A stretch of 64,000 nucleotides of DNA, from assembly GCF_905475345.1 (NCBI RefSeq), contig NC_066607.1:434001-498000 (forward strand), read 5' to 3'. The position numbers and the translations under genes are program-made. Origin of the DNA: Vespula vulgaris (lineage: Eukaryota > Arthropoda > Insecta > Hymenoptera > Vespidae). Below the pieces are notes generated by a model, which did not search any database, was not told the origin of the DNA, and was given only the letters and a program-made list of their open reading frames with translations. The stretch's first letter is position 1, and every line of letters begins with the position of its first letter. Positions 24,101-33,073 of the stretch are shown piece after piece.

Positions 24101-24766
24101 ATTAATAGATAATATATATTAAAGTAATTTTTAGCTTGCATACGAAACATCCGTCTGCTATGTTACATACAATTGTTATAACCATTCACACGATTTTCAT
24201 AGGAGTTTCACCTCAAATTTGCGGTTTCGTCGATCGTCCGCCGACAGTAACTTGGACGAATAAAAAACGAAGCCTCCAAACTTGAGGTTGCACCGATACT
24301 TTTCTTTCTTTCTTTCTTTTTTCTTTTTTCTTTTTTCTTTTTTTTTTTTTTTTAATCGTTTCTTACATTTCCTTTTCAAAAATATCAGGAAAAAGTATCG
24401 AGGTATCGAAGAAACGGCTGTATGTGTTAGACATTTTACCCGTGTATCGTGTCCCCGCACTCCTTTTCTCATAGCAGGAACACGCAAATTATTAGCGTTG
24501 GCGTTTAGCGACACGCTAAAAAATTACAAAAATGATTATAAAACGAACGTGTCCTTGCGCAAGTCGTGCCGAACGCGTTCCGTTACGATTGTGATTTCGT
24601 CTCGTTTTTTCTCTTTTCTTCTTTTTTTTTGTTTTTTATTTTTTGTTTTTCTTGTTCTTTTTCCTTTTTTTTGTGTGTGTATGTCAACTATTTTAATCTC
24701 ATTCCCATTTGTTAAATATTAATTATTTTTGGCTTGGTAACTATGTAAAAATCTAAATTAAATAGG
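21146..24766. other. Intergenic DNA between the CAH1 promoter and Dg 3' end
   Basis: AT-rich. Holds the TA/CA microsatellite (23139-23194), a TATCGATCGATCG run (23311-23323) and long T/C tracts (24300-24355, 24600-24680). No gene seen. Confidence 0.6.
23139..23194. repeat. Compound (TA)n/(CA)n microsatellite
   Basis: TA repeat (about 23139-23161) followed, after CATATGTA, by a CA repeat (about 23168-23194), intergenic. Confidence 0.95.
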
Positions 24767-26300
24767 TTTATTATTATTTGTGTACGAATGTGTTGGTATT
24801 TGGATCAAGGTTAAACGTGGTCATTAACGTTGATCTAAATTCCTTATCAAAGTAATTATAATAGAATTTGGCGAAATCAAAGGACAAAGTTAATCTTGCG
24901 TCCGGCGATGATCGTACGATTTGTACGTGCAAAACGTCGTTGCCACGAGTTGTGCGTGAAAAGAAGAAAAAGTAGGACCGCGATGCGTAATTGCAATTTT
25001 ACACATAAAGAAGAACGTAAATGCTATGACGCTTGTCTGGCAGTATTTAAATATCATCGCTCTAAATACCCCACAGACTAATGTCTATCGAACAGCAAAT
25101 AGGTATAATATACATATTTATATTTTTATATGTATATATATATATATATGTATATGTATCGTATATATTATCATCATTTCTTTCTTTAGTCTGCATGGCC
25201 TACGGTGCCAATGGAAGCATTTTGCTGTCACTTTGCAATGGCATTGCACGAACCAATATTTAAAAATCCCGCGTCAAGAAGTTGTCGGTTTCTCTTTATG
25301 GGAGACAATTACTTATGAAAACGATGATGATCCCGCGATAAGCGCCAGTTTGATTTCATCTTAAAGATATAAATGTTAAGTAGTCTTCCGTCTTACTCGC
25401 AGTGTAGGTTCGCAATAATTTGTTCAAGTCGCACAGTAAATAATCCAAACGAAATTCAACGTTCGAGATGTACGAAAAATTTGTCGGTCAATTAATAAAC
25501 TGACGCCCCTGAATCACCGGTTGTACGTCGTTACAGTACTTTTTTGGCAGTGTTATACGTTGTATGTACGATTAAAAGAGTTTCGTTCAAGTTCTTGATA
25601 CTTCTTGAAGAAGCTTAATTCTCAAGGTATCGATAGGTCGTAGAACCAACACGCGTAAATACGCGATGCATTCGCACGCTTATTGCTTAAAAAATGGCAC
25701 TGATTACTGAAACACGAAAGTCGTTGACTGTCCAGAGCATTACTTCAAATAGAATACCTTGTCATAGATCCTATCACCGTTGTTGGTTCTACAATGATCT
25801 AAACTAAATTTACTCGTTCAATCGGAGCAATAAGAATCCTTCTCTACAGTTTGAATTCGTTACGAAAGGCAACGCGTGATTTGTATTCCATACTCCTTAA
25901 AAAATAGTTATCGATAAATGAAATACAATAGAAGAATCAATGAAATGAAATATGTTAATAAAAAGTTATGAGAGGTTTTTCTCTTAACATTCCCGCAAAC
26001 GTACGGCCAACTTATTCTCTTAGTAACAATCCATATTTGTCCGTTGTATAAACGTAATAAGTAAAAACGTGCAATTACAGACTCCTCGCAAAGAAATCTT
26101 TCGGTTCGTTATGTGATACTCCGTGCAAGAAAACTAAAAGTTCAGTGATCGCTGTAAACGTTTAGAGCCCCGTAATTTTCAACGTTCCCGCCGAACTGAG
26201 ATTTCTTGTAAGAATCCTTTTGCTTTTGCACGTGTATCGGTGATGCATCTCCGAGCATAGCTAGCATATATTTGCGCGTAGGCGAGTGCACTGCATTTTG
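24767..26300 (-). other. Dg: Probable Dg 3' UTR with poly(A) signal at 24767-24772
   Basis: The first AATAAA on the minus strand downstream of the Dg stop is at 24772-24767, about 1.5 kb away. Nothing between looks coding. The block 25192-25262 is less AT-rich than its surroundings and contains GTGCAAT, a match to the seed site of the miR-25/92 family. The end of the transcript is inferred. Confidence 0.35.
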
Positions 26301-26524
26301 TTAGGGAGGCACGTATGGGGGCGGTTTTCTGTACGTCGGCGTGGGCTTTGGACGATTTTGCCGATTTGTATCACGATTCGTCGCAAACGGCGGCGGCGGC
26401 TGGTAAGGTTCCTCGGAATTTTCTTTCGGTAACATTGGCACGTCCGCGCCGTCCTCGCTCTTTTGATATTCAGGAGGTGGAAGCGGTGGTTTCTCTTCCT
26501 TCAGGATAACCGGCGACTTATTGC
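26301..26524 (-). CDS. Dg: Dg last coding exon: dystrophin-binding tail
   Basis: Residues 1238-1311, then TAA at 26303-26301. Proline-rich cytosolic tail with two WW-binding PPxY motifs, PPEY (1254-1257) and the terminal PPPYVPP, the signature of beta-dystroglycan. Acceptor CCCTTTCAG. Confidence 0.97.
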
Positions 26525-29500
26525 CTGAAAGGGCAAAACCAATTTGCATCACAAGTTAGATTCGTACGATTCGAGTACGAACGAACCGATCGGTTAATGG
26601 CAACATTAATCGAGAAGATCGTCTTGCAACGATATGACAGAAATTTATAGAGTCTTTATAACGGTTGTACCTGGGTCTGGTTTCTCGTCGAGCTCGTCTT
26701 GAAATATCACGGGTATTCCCTTGCTGCGGAAACTCTGTCGCTCATCGTCCTGCTCGCTAACGCTCATTTTCCCGCTGCGCCTACGTTTGTAGAGTACGCA
26801 GGCGATGACGCCGGCGAAAATGAGCATGGCTGCTATTATAATAGCTGGCAGAACGAACGTTATTAGATAATCATCGTGAAACGCTCCGATCGAGGTGGAA
26901 TCGTCGATGGGTGGTACGTGACTATCTGGAGGAACGCCCGTCAATTCACCGCGACATATTCCCATTGGGATTACTGTGATTTGTTTCACTGGGAACTTTA
27001 GACCCATCACGTCTAAAACCTCGTCGGTAACCGATCGTCTATCGTTGTCACTCTTAACCAGTACCGCTCGTAATCTATTTACTTCTTTGTGAGCACAATA
27101 AGCTGTTGGTAATGTTTTGTTATGCCACGTGATGACAGTACTACCGTTCGAAATGCCGTGTAAAGAAATAGCGCTCGTGTCACGATCGTGATACAAGTCA
27201 CGCAATTTTTCAACAAAATTGCGTTTTTGCATGGCTGAATGTGCGAACGATTCGTACGGTATATCCAAAGTCATCGAAAATTCAACCGTATGCGTCATAG
27301 GCGGGGCCGGATGTACAACGACTACTAAACCGTCCGTAGCACTTGCGCCTGCAATTAAAACGTTCACGTACATACATGTGCGCGCGTGTGTGTCTATGAG
27401 TTAACAATCCTTTTCGGTAGACACGATTACCTTCTCTATCCGTCACGACCAATTGATATTCTTTTCGACCTACGTCATTTTGCAAAGGCACGCCATAAAA
27501 TTCTTGATTTTTATTATCAAACTGTAACCATTCGTGGGGCGGGATGGGAGTACGTTCAATCGTCAAAAGAGACATTTTCATGTTGCGAGAGGATCCATCC
27601 TCCGAATCAAAGAACGTGTCCTGAGGATAATAGAAATATTATCGATAAATCGCAATCGAATTATAACGTAATTAAAACGGTCGTTCAAAAACAAGATGAT
27701 ATGTACCTCTGGGACTTTGAATACGAGCAACTCTCCAACAGTGGCATTTACGTGATCCACTTGATTTCTTGGAACAGGAGGGAAATTTACTTTGGGTTCT
27801 TCGGTATGAACTTTAGGTATTCCCGATTGATTCATATCCTCGCATTGTCCGATTCCTTGGAAAACGACACGCTTCACCCTTAATTCGGGTGCCAAAGCTG
27901 CTCTCAACAAAGGACTAGGATCGCCGTCCTTATCGATCAAAATCTGTTTAGAAAGAACGTTTACAATGCAGAACATTCGTGTAAGATTTTACGTTTTCTA
28001 CAAGTTTCTTATACGCACGCGTAACAGTTCATTTATATGATCCTTGGGACATTCGCTACTACGAGGGAAGGTATCGTTCATCCAAGTAAGGATAGCTTGA
28101 TCGTGATCGATGTCGATAGCTCGTACCGTGATATAATATGGATCCGCATCACCGTATAATTCGGCCAAACTCCCAATAACCTAGAACGAGTCGTTATTGA
28201 GTACGCATTGTGATTGGCAATATTATCCGTTATATCGTTAAATACCTGTAATTCCCAATCAACGTCGGTTGGGAAAAGATTACGTTTATCTATTTTTAGA
28301 TAAATACTGAACTCATGGTTGACGATGCGACTCAATCTATGCTGTTGAACGTGAACATCCAATATGTCAGAGACGTTTAATCCACCACTGTCCGTGGCTA
28401 CCAACTCGTAATTCCAAGTAGAAATATCATTTTCAAGGGGTCTGTAACGAACGAAATAATGAAATGCGAGAAGCAAGAAAGGAAGAAGAGTAAGAAGGAA
28501 GGAAACGATCAAAGAGAAAAGAACGATAAGAAATAAAATCGACGTACGGTGATATACTCTACGCTTGTACTTACAATCCATAGACTTCTTGCGTACGAGG
28601 ATTGAATTGAAGCCAATTAGTACTTTTGATCGGTACGCCTTGCAAGTACAGACCTAATTTTAGATTTCTCGTATCCCCGTCTTCGGGATCGCTGAAGGTG
28701 TCAGGAGGTATAACGTAACTTAACGGTTTGCCAGCGATCACTCGAAGCTTCTTCAACCTTCTATCCTTTTTGGGTGGCAAATTGCTAGCCGGAAGTTCAA
28801 TATTTTCCGTCGTAGCCTGCGACGGTGGAATCGTAACGGTCGTAGTCGGCTGAGCCGTGGTAGTACCAGCGGTAGTAGTACTAGTAGTAACACCAACGGT
28901 AGACGTACTCGTGGTCGTATGTACCTCCGATGTCGTGTTAGATGTAGATACCGTAGCAGCTTGTGTGGGCGGAATAGTCGTGTGGGCGCTTGTAGTGCCA
29001 ACAGTAGTAGATGACGCAATTGGGGTCATTGTAGGTTGACGCGTTGCAGGTACCGTCGTTCCATATGTTGCCTAAATAGAAACCGAATAAATGTGAGTAA
29101 GAGGGGGGATACGAATGTAAATATACGTTTCCTCGATAAGGAAACGATAAAAACTCGAGACTATCTTACACCTGACGACCTAATGCGAGTAAGCAGGAAA
29201 TTTGTGAATATTCGATGCGGACAAGGTAATCGAAATAGGAGCAAAATGAACTATCATACAAATGAAAAGCACAAAGCATAGAAGCATTACCTCTTCGAAC
29301 GTAACGTTAGCAAAAACAGTGGTAGCTTCTGTTTCTGCTTTTCCAGTAGCGCTGGTCGAAGCAGCTGTTGTGCTAAATTGAAGCGTAGTAATCGATGGTA
29401 GAGTGGTAGTGATTTCGGGAGAAATTGTGGGTAACAGAGTAACAGATTCCACGTCCACGCGTTGAGTATTATCTTCGCTCTCTTCCTCGATATCCACCTT

Positions 29501-29601
29501 GGTAGATTCTGTTGACGGAACAACGGTGGTCGAAGTGGTAGCTGGTGTTGTATCTGCTATTGTGCTTGTCGTAGTCATGCTACTTGTAGTAGTAGTAGTA
29601 C

Positions 29602-29679
<78 letters not shown>

Positions 29680-32600
29680 GAGTAGTAGTACTCGTGGGCA
29701 TTGTCGTAGCTTGAGTCGTTGTGGTTGAAGTTGTCGTAGTTGGCATGGTTGTAGTGGTTGTAGTTGATGATGACGGTGTAAATTGGGTGGTTGTTGTCTG
29801 CGAAATCGTTAGTAGATGCGATGTAAGGCACGAAAAACTTTGTTAGTTACATTAGAGGGAGAGCGCGAAGGTGTATGGCAGAATACTTTTGATCTCTTCT
29901 ATCCAGATTCGTCGCAAGATAGAGCAATACGCTGTATGGAGTTTTAATTATTGACCTACATCGTCAGAGTGTATCTATCGAGATAGCTTAGCTACTGTAC
30001 TGCGCGAATACTGCAAAATATTTTCGACTATCCTAGAGGACGTACGAAATACATTTTTAAGCACGGTGACCCCTTGAAGCAATGGCACAGCGAATGAGCG
30101 TAGACAAAGGAGTAACGATTTCGATAAAAGCCGAATGTAGCGACACATTGTCAACAAGTTTTTTTTTTCTTTTTTATATATATGTATATATATTCTTCTT
30201 TCGGGAAAATATACTTACGGTCAATAGACCACTGAACGAAGCGTTGGCAGCGTTTGATTCAGCAGTACGTGGATTTGTAGATGGAACGATTTCTCGTTCG
30301 TCAACCTCTTCGTTCTGCTAAAAAGGGAAACATTAAAATGTTTATTCGATTAAAAATTTGTTTTAACGATGTCGGAAAGATAGATAGGCTATTAATTGTT
30401 TCGTACGCCCAAATCTAATGTTTCTTCTCCATGATGATGTCTATGCGGATGTTCCAACCATTCGGTGTTTCCTCTCGAGTTGACGTTGGGCACGTAAGAT
30501 GGTTGCAACGGTGGTTCCGTGATCGCTTCGTTATCGTCGCCACCGTCTTCGTCCTCGCCATATTCATCGTCGTCGTAATCGTAACCCTCGTATTCGTCGG
30601 CATCGAAATCACCAGATCCAACTTCTCTACGGTTTCTAGATAGAGAGGTCGAGTCAGTCTTTACACGCCACAATAGTACAGGAAGTTGAAGAACCTCCGC
30701 TAGTGTCCCATCTTTCGCCTGATCTCGCAGCTGCTTGACTAAATCCGTCTGATGCCTCCATAAGTGACCGTCGCAGCCAACCTGCGCCAAAAATCTCTTT
30801 ATTTATAGTCCTTTTATATATACATTTATTTATTTGTATATATATATATAGATAAAAATACTACAAGTAACAATAATCATTTACAAACTTTACCTGCCAT
30901 TGGATAGTCGTTAGATGTCTCTCGGTGCGGTATTTAACATTCCCAGGCCCGGTAAAAATAACCAGAGAATCAGGATTCGAGTTTTCCTTTCCACTTTGCG
31001 GGTGCATAGAGAATGCGCTCTAAAAACAAGAACGTAAAGTTACACGTACGTATAACTTATGCATATATATGTATGTATACGTTATATCAGAGGATAAACG
31101 TTGAAACAAGAATACTAACGGTGTGGAGTCCCAAAAATCCAGCGAGATTCTCGATCGCATTTACTTTAACGGACGGTGTGAGATTCTCGAATTTGACATC
31201 CAGAAAAATCGTTAACAGCGTCTGGTCTTCTCCTTCTTTACAGTGACTCTAAAATACAAGTAATCGTTTTAATATTCTCGCATCGTAAGCCTTTCGTTTA
31301 TACGACCCTTGCAAATGAAACCTGAAGAATTAGGGTCGTTGGACACTTGGAAGTTTACTCGTACGTTGGTGACGCATAACGATATCAATTGGCATCAATC
31401 AGTTACCGTCTACGAAACTAATTTCTTTATGAGATTTAAATATAGCAATATCTCGCATCGAAACGACGAGAAAGACCTTTTAGAGCGATAACGTCAATAT
31501 TCGATATATCATATATATTATAATGACTTTTCGAACTTAAATAATTTAATACGCATTTACATAGTTTTCCTTTCAAGTAATTATCTTTTTAATCTATACG
31601 TATGAAGAACGATGAAAAACGTAACGCGATAACTTTGCTAATTAAAATTGCTAGTTAAAAAGTCATTTCATTTGGTACGCATAATTTATTTATTGAGATT
31701 ATAAATCGGACAGAGCGATATCGACAGGTGCTTCTTTTAATTGCAAATCGATAAATAAGCAAAAATAGTTTAAATAAACAAAGATAATCAAACTGTACGA
31801 TTCAGTCGACATCGCTCTAGATTTAACGACGGTATTAATTTTAACGATCGAACGAAACCGAATTATTATACCGACCAAATTCGTCTTAAAAGCATATCAT
31901 TCATTTTATCTTTCGTTCGGCTTCGAAACTTGACCTAGAAACTCACGATAGGTACCTGTTGTGCGAGCTGGACGTAAAACGCTTGAAACGTTGCCAAGAA
32001 AATGTTTTCTTCTCAACCCAAAGGCAACCACGTGGAGTGCTCGACACATTAACAAAATCGGGAAAGATTGAGACAACGTGCGAAAAATCTCTTTGTTTTC
32101 TACGAGATATGTTTAATTACGCATAGTACATTTTTTGCACGATATACATATGTATATCGACGTTTCTTTAACGACTTATCTCTTTAGATTGCAAACTGAA
32201 TGGCAAACTAATTTTACCTTGCCGTCTTTATGCTTGACTTCCTCTCGTTTCTCCGGAACTACATGCACGAAGAAAGCATCTTTGGCGTTGTCACCGTGTT
32301 TTCCAATAGCCTTGACGATTAAATGATGATTACCAACATCCTTCTTCGATGGGACACCAAGAAGAGTCGAAGCAGCATCGTCCCAGTACAACCAACGGGA
32401 CAGGTTTTGTCCATTTGCCTCGTGTATCTGAATCGTGATGAATTCGATTCGATATCTCTTTACCAGAGTGAAATCGAAGATTTCAAGGGACAAGGATCGC
32501 AAATTGAATGGCAAACAGGGACGTTCGGATTGTTGGCTGTTCTCCCGTAAAGAGGGGGAGGAAGAGAGAGAGAGATAACGAACGGTTGAGCGAGTAAGTA

Positions 32601-33023
32601 AACTTTTGACGTTGAAACGACACCCCGAATCGGTGCTCGAGAATTTGGCACTTATCCAGGTATATAAAAGGGAGAAAGAAAGATACCTGTGCGAGTAAGG
32701 TGACGCGAGTCACTCACCTCGTAACGATCCACGCTGCCACCGAAAGCTTGTCTCGTGATCCTTAACTTGAAAACATGACCCACTGGAACGATGACATCCG
32801 GTATATCCCATAATCTCTCGACTCGATGATGTCTCTTTGTATCTTTCACCAATCTTCGATCGTGTCCCACGGTTCTACTACGATCGATGATATGTCTCTC
32901 GATCGATGGTGTGCTGCTGCTTTCCTCACCGATGTCATCAAAGACCAAGTCGTCCTCTTGCAAGTTAAATCCCAACACTAGAGGCAGGAGGAGCAGGTAC
33001 GTCAGGATATGAGGCTTCTTCAT
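26301..33023 (-). CDS. Dg: Dystroglycan, 14 coding exons, 1311 aa
   Basis: Receptor linking extracellular matrix (laminin-type ligands) to dystrophin and actin. Exons on the minus strand: 33023-32718, 32427-32218, 31248-31120, 31019-30894, 30781-30407, 30317-30219, 29797-29291, 29071-28575, 28441-28246, 28180-28019, 27943-27707, 27620-27431, 27348-26671, 26524-26301; total 3936 nt, all phases agree. Layout: signal peptide 1-18; Ig-like about 75-165; S6-like about 175-300; furin-type RNRR 306-309; acidic Tyr-rich linker 310-342; Thr-rich mucin 416 to about 675; cadherin-like 1 about 689-790; SEA-like 1 about 816-905; cadherin-like 2 about 930-1035; SEA-like 2 to about 1145 with Gly1080-Ser1081; transmembrane 1173-1198; cytosolic KRRR and proline-rich tail with PPEY (1254-1257) and PPPY (1305-1308). 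It is full length, with no break seen. Confidence 0.97.
26671..27348 (-). CDS. Dg: Dg exon: cleaved SEA-like module, transmembrane helix, juxtamembrane
   Basis: Residues 1012-1237. SNGSTVITWHNKTL has Gly1080-Ser1081 (bases 27140-27145) at the site where vertebrate dystroglycan is cut into alpha and beta chains. Cys1096 and Cys1143 are the likely disulfide pair. The helix LITFVLPAIIIAAMLIFAGV is followed by a basic stop-transfer KRRR. Acceptor AATTGCAG, donor G|GTACAA. Confidence 0.96.
27431..27620 (-). CDS. Dg: Dg exon: cadherin-like domain 2
   Basis: Residues 949-1011 and one base of 1012. DTFFDSEDGS, EWLQFDNKNQEFYGVP and YQLVVTDREG repeat the pattern of domain 1. Acceptor ATCCTCAG, donor G|GTAATC. 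Confidence 0.95.
27707..27943 (-). CDS. Dg: Dg exon: SEA-like 1 end and cadherin-like 2 start
   Basis: Residues 870-948. GDPSPLLRAALAPELRVKRVVFQGIGQC resembles the vertebrate GKPRPAFSNALEPDF...GSC stretch. PRNQVDHVNATVGELLVFKVPE opens cadherin-like domain 2. Acceptor TAAACAG, donor GAG|GTACAT. Confidence 0.94.
28019..28180 (-). CDS. Dg: Dg exon: SEA-like module 1
   Basis: Residues 816-869. ILTWMNDTF aligns with the cleaved strand of the second module, but has Asp-Gln where the other has Gly-Ser. Cys859 is the likely disulfide partner of Cys903. Acceptor GTTCTAG, donor CGC|GTGCGT. Confidence 0.9.
28246..28441 (-). CDS. Dg: Dg exon: cadherin-like 1 end and SEA-like 1 start
   Basis: Residues 750-815. 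YELVATDSGGLNVSDILDVHV is a typical last strand of the cadherin-like fold; then HEFSIYLKID begins the first SEA-like module. Acceptor CGTTACAG, donor CAG|GTATTT. Followed by a 65-nt intron. Confidence 0.93.
28575..29071 (-). CDS. Dg: Dg exon: end of mucin region and first cadherin-like domain
   Basis: Residues 585-749 and two bases of 750. Thr/Pro mucin up to about 675, a basic KKDRRLKKLR stretch, then cadherin-like domain 1 with the acidic DTFSDPEDGD motif (708-717) and NWLQFNPRTQEVYGL. Acceptor TATTTAG, donor ATT|GTAAGT. Confidence 0.94.
29291..29797 (-). CDS. Dg: Dg exon: Thr-rich mucin region
   Basis: Residues 416-584. The first half is almost pure Thr with a few Pro, Ser and Met, encoded by an ACT-type trinucleotide repeat; the second half is mixed Thr/Ser/Glu. 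Such tracts carry dense O-glycans in alpha-dystroglycan. Acceptor TTTCGCAG, donor GAG|GTAATG. Probably polymorphic in length. Confidence 0.93.
29580..29693. repeat. (TAG)n trinucleotide repeat encoding poly-Thr of Dg
   Basis: Read on the minus strand as ACT codons, with a few CCT (Pro) and AGT (Ser) interruptions. Lies inside the mucin exon of dystroglycan. Confidence 0.95.
30219..30317 (-). CDS. Dg: Dg exon before the mucin region
   Basis: Residues 383-415 (QNEEVDEREI...), not recognisable by domain but in phase and bounded by TTTTTAG and ACC|GTAAGT. The acceptor is a TAGCAG tandem, so Gln383 may be included or skipped. Confidence 0.85.
30407..30781 (-). CDS. Dg: Dg exon: end of N-terminal domain, furin-type site, acidic linker
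   Basis: Residues 258-382. The S6-like domain ends about residue 300. RNRR (306-309; bases 30626-30637) fits the furin consensus R-x-R/K-R at the place where vertebrate alpha-dystroglycan is cut. Next comes an Asp/Glu/Tyr-rich run (310-342) and a His-rich HRHHH patch. Donor GGC|GTACGA is weaker than the others, so the last codons are less certain. Confidence 0.88.
30894..31019 (-). CDS. Dg: Dg exon: S6-like domain
   Basis: Residues 216-257, phase 0 at both ends. Acceptor GTTTTTAG, donor CAG|GTAAAG. VIFTGPGNVKY recalls the GPGN motif of the vertebrate S6-like domain, a further sign of orthology. Confidence 0.9.
31120..31248 (-). CDS. Dg: Dg exon: start of S6-like domain
   Basis: Residues 173-215. 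Matches the alpha-dystroglycan S6-like start (C...TLLTIFLD...LTP...). Acceptor TATTTTAG, donor ACC|GTTAGT. Includes an N-glycosylation sequon (NLT). Confidence 0.88.
31249..32217 (-). other. Dg: Dg intron between Ig-like and S6-like exons
   Basis: 969 bases, the longest intron within the coding part. AT-rich apart from 31925-32050, which looks somewhat exon-like but cannot be fitted in frame. Confidence 0.8.
32218..32427 (-). CDS. Dg: Dg exon: Ig-like domain
   Basis: Residues 103-172, phase 0. LSRWLYWDDAASTLLGVP matches the L-P-x-W-L-x-W-D...L-x-G-x-P core of the dystroglycan and cadherin-like fold, ending in FFVHVVPE. The polypyrimidine tract is weak and the donor is AAG|GTAAAA, but both neighbours fit in frame. 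Confidence 0.9.
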
Positions 33024-33073
33024 TTTCAGGGGAGAATCTTCAGGCTCGCTTGTATCATACCATACTGCTACAC
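32718..33073 (-). CDS. Dg: Dg exon with start codon and signal peptide (CDS 32718-33023)
   Basis: Acceptor TTTTGCAG precedes 33073; 50 bases of leader, then ATG at 33023-33021. Residues 1-102: signal peptide with an LTYLLLLPLVLG core, an acidic segment, then the first strand of the Ig-like domain (DIPDVIVPVGHVFKL). Donor GAG|GTGAGT. The leader part carries two short upstream ORFs (see findings). Confidence 0.93.

Noticed and set aside
29499..29714. Poly-Val open frame on the plus strand
   Set aside because: Antisense shadow of the Thr repeat in dystroglycan.
31925..32050. Exon-like block (ENIFLATFQAFYVQLAQQ on the minus strand) inside a Dg intron
   Set aside because: There is a donor after CAG, but no acceptor keeps the frame between the neighbouring exons, which already join in phase.
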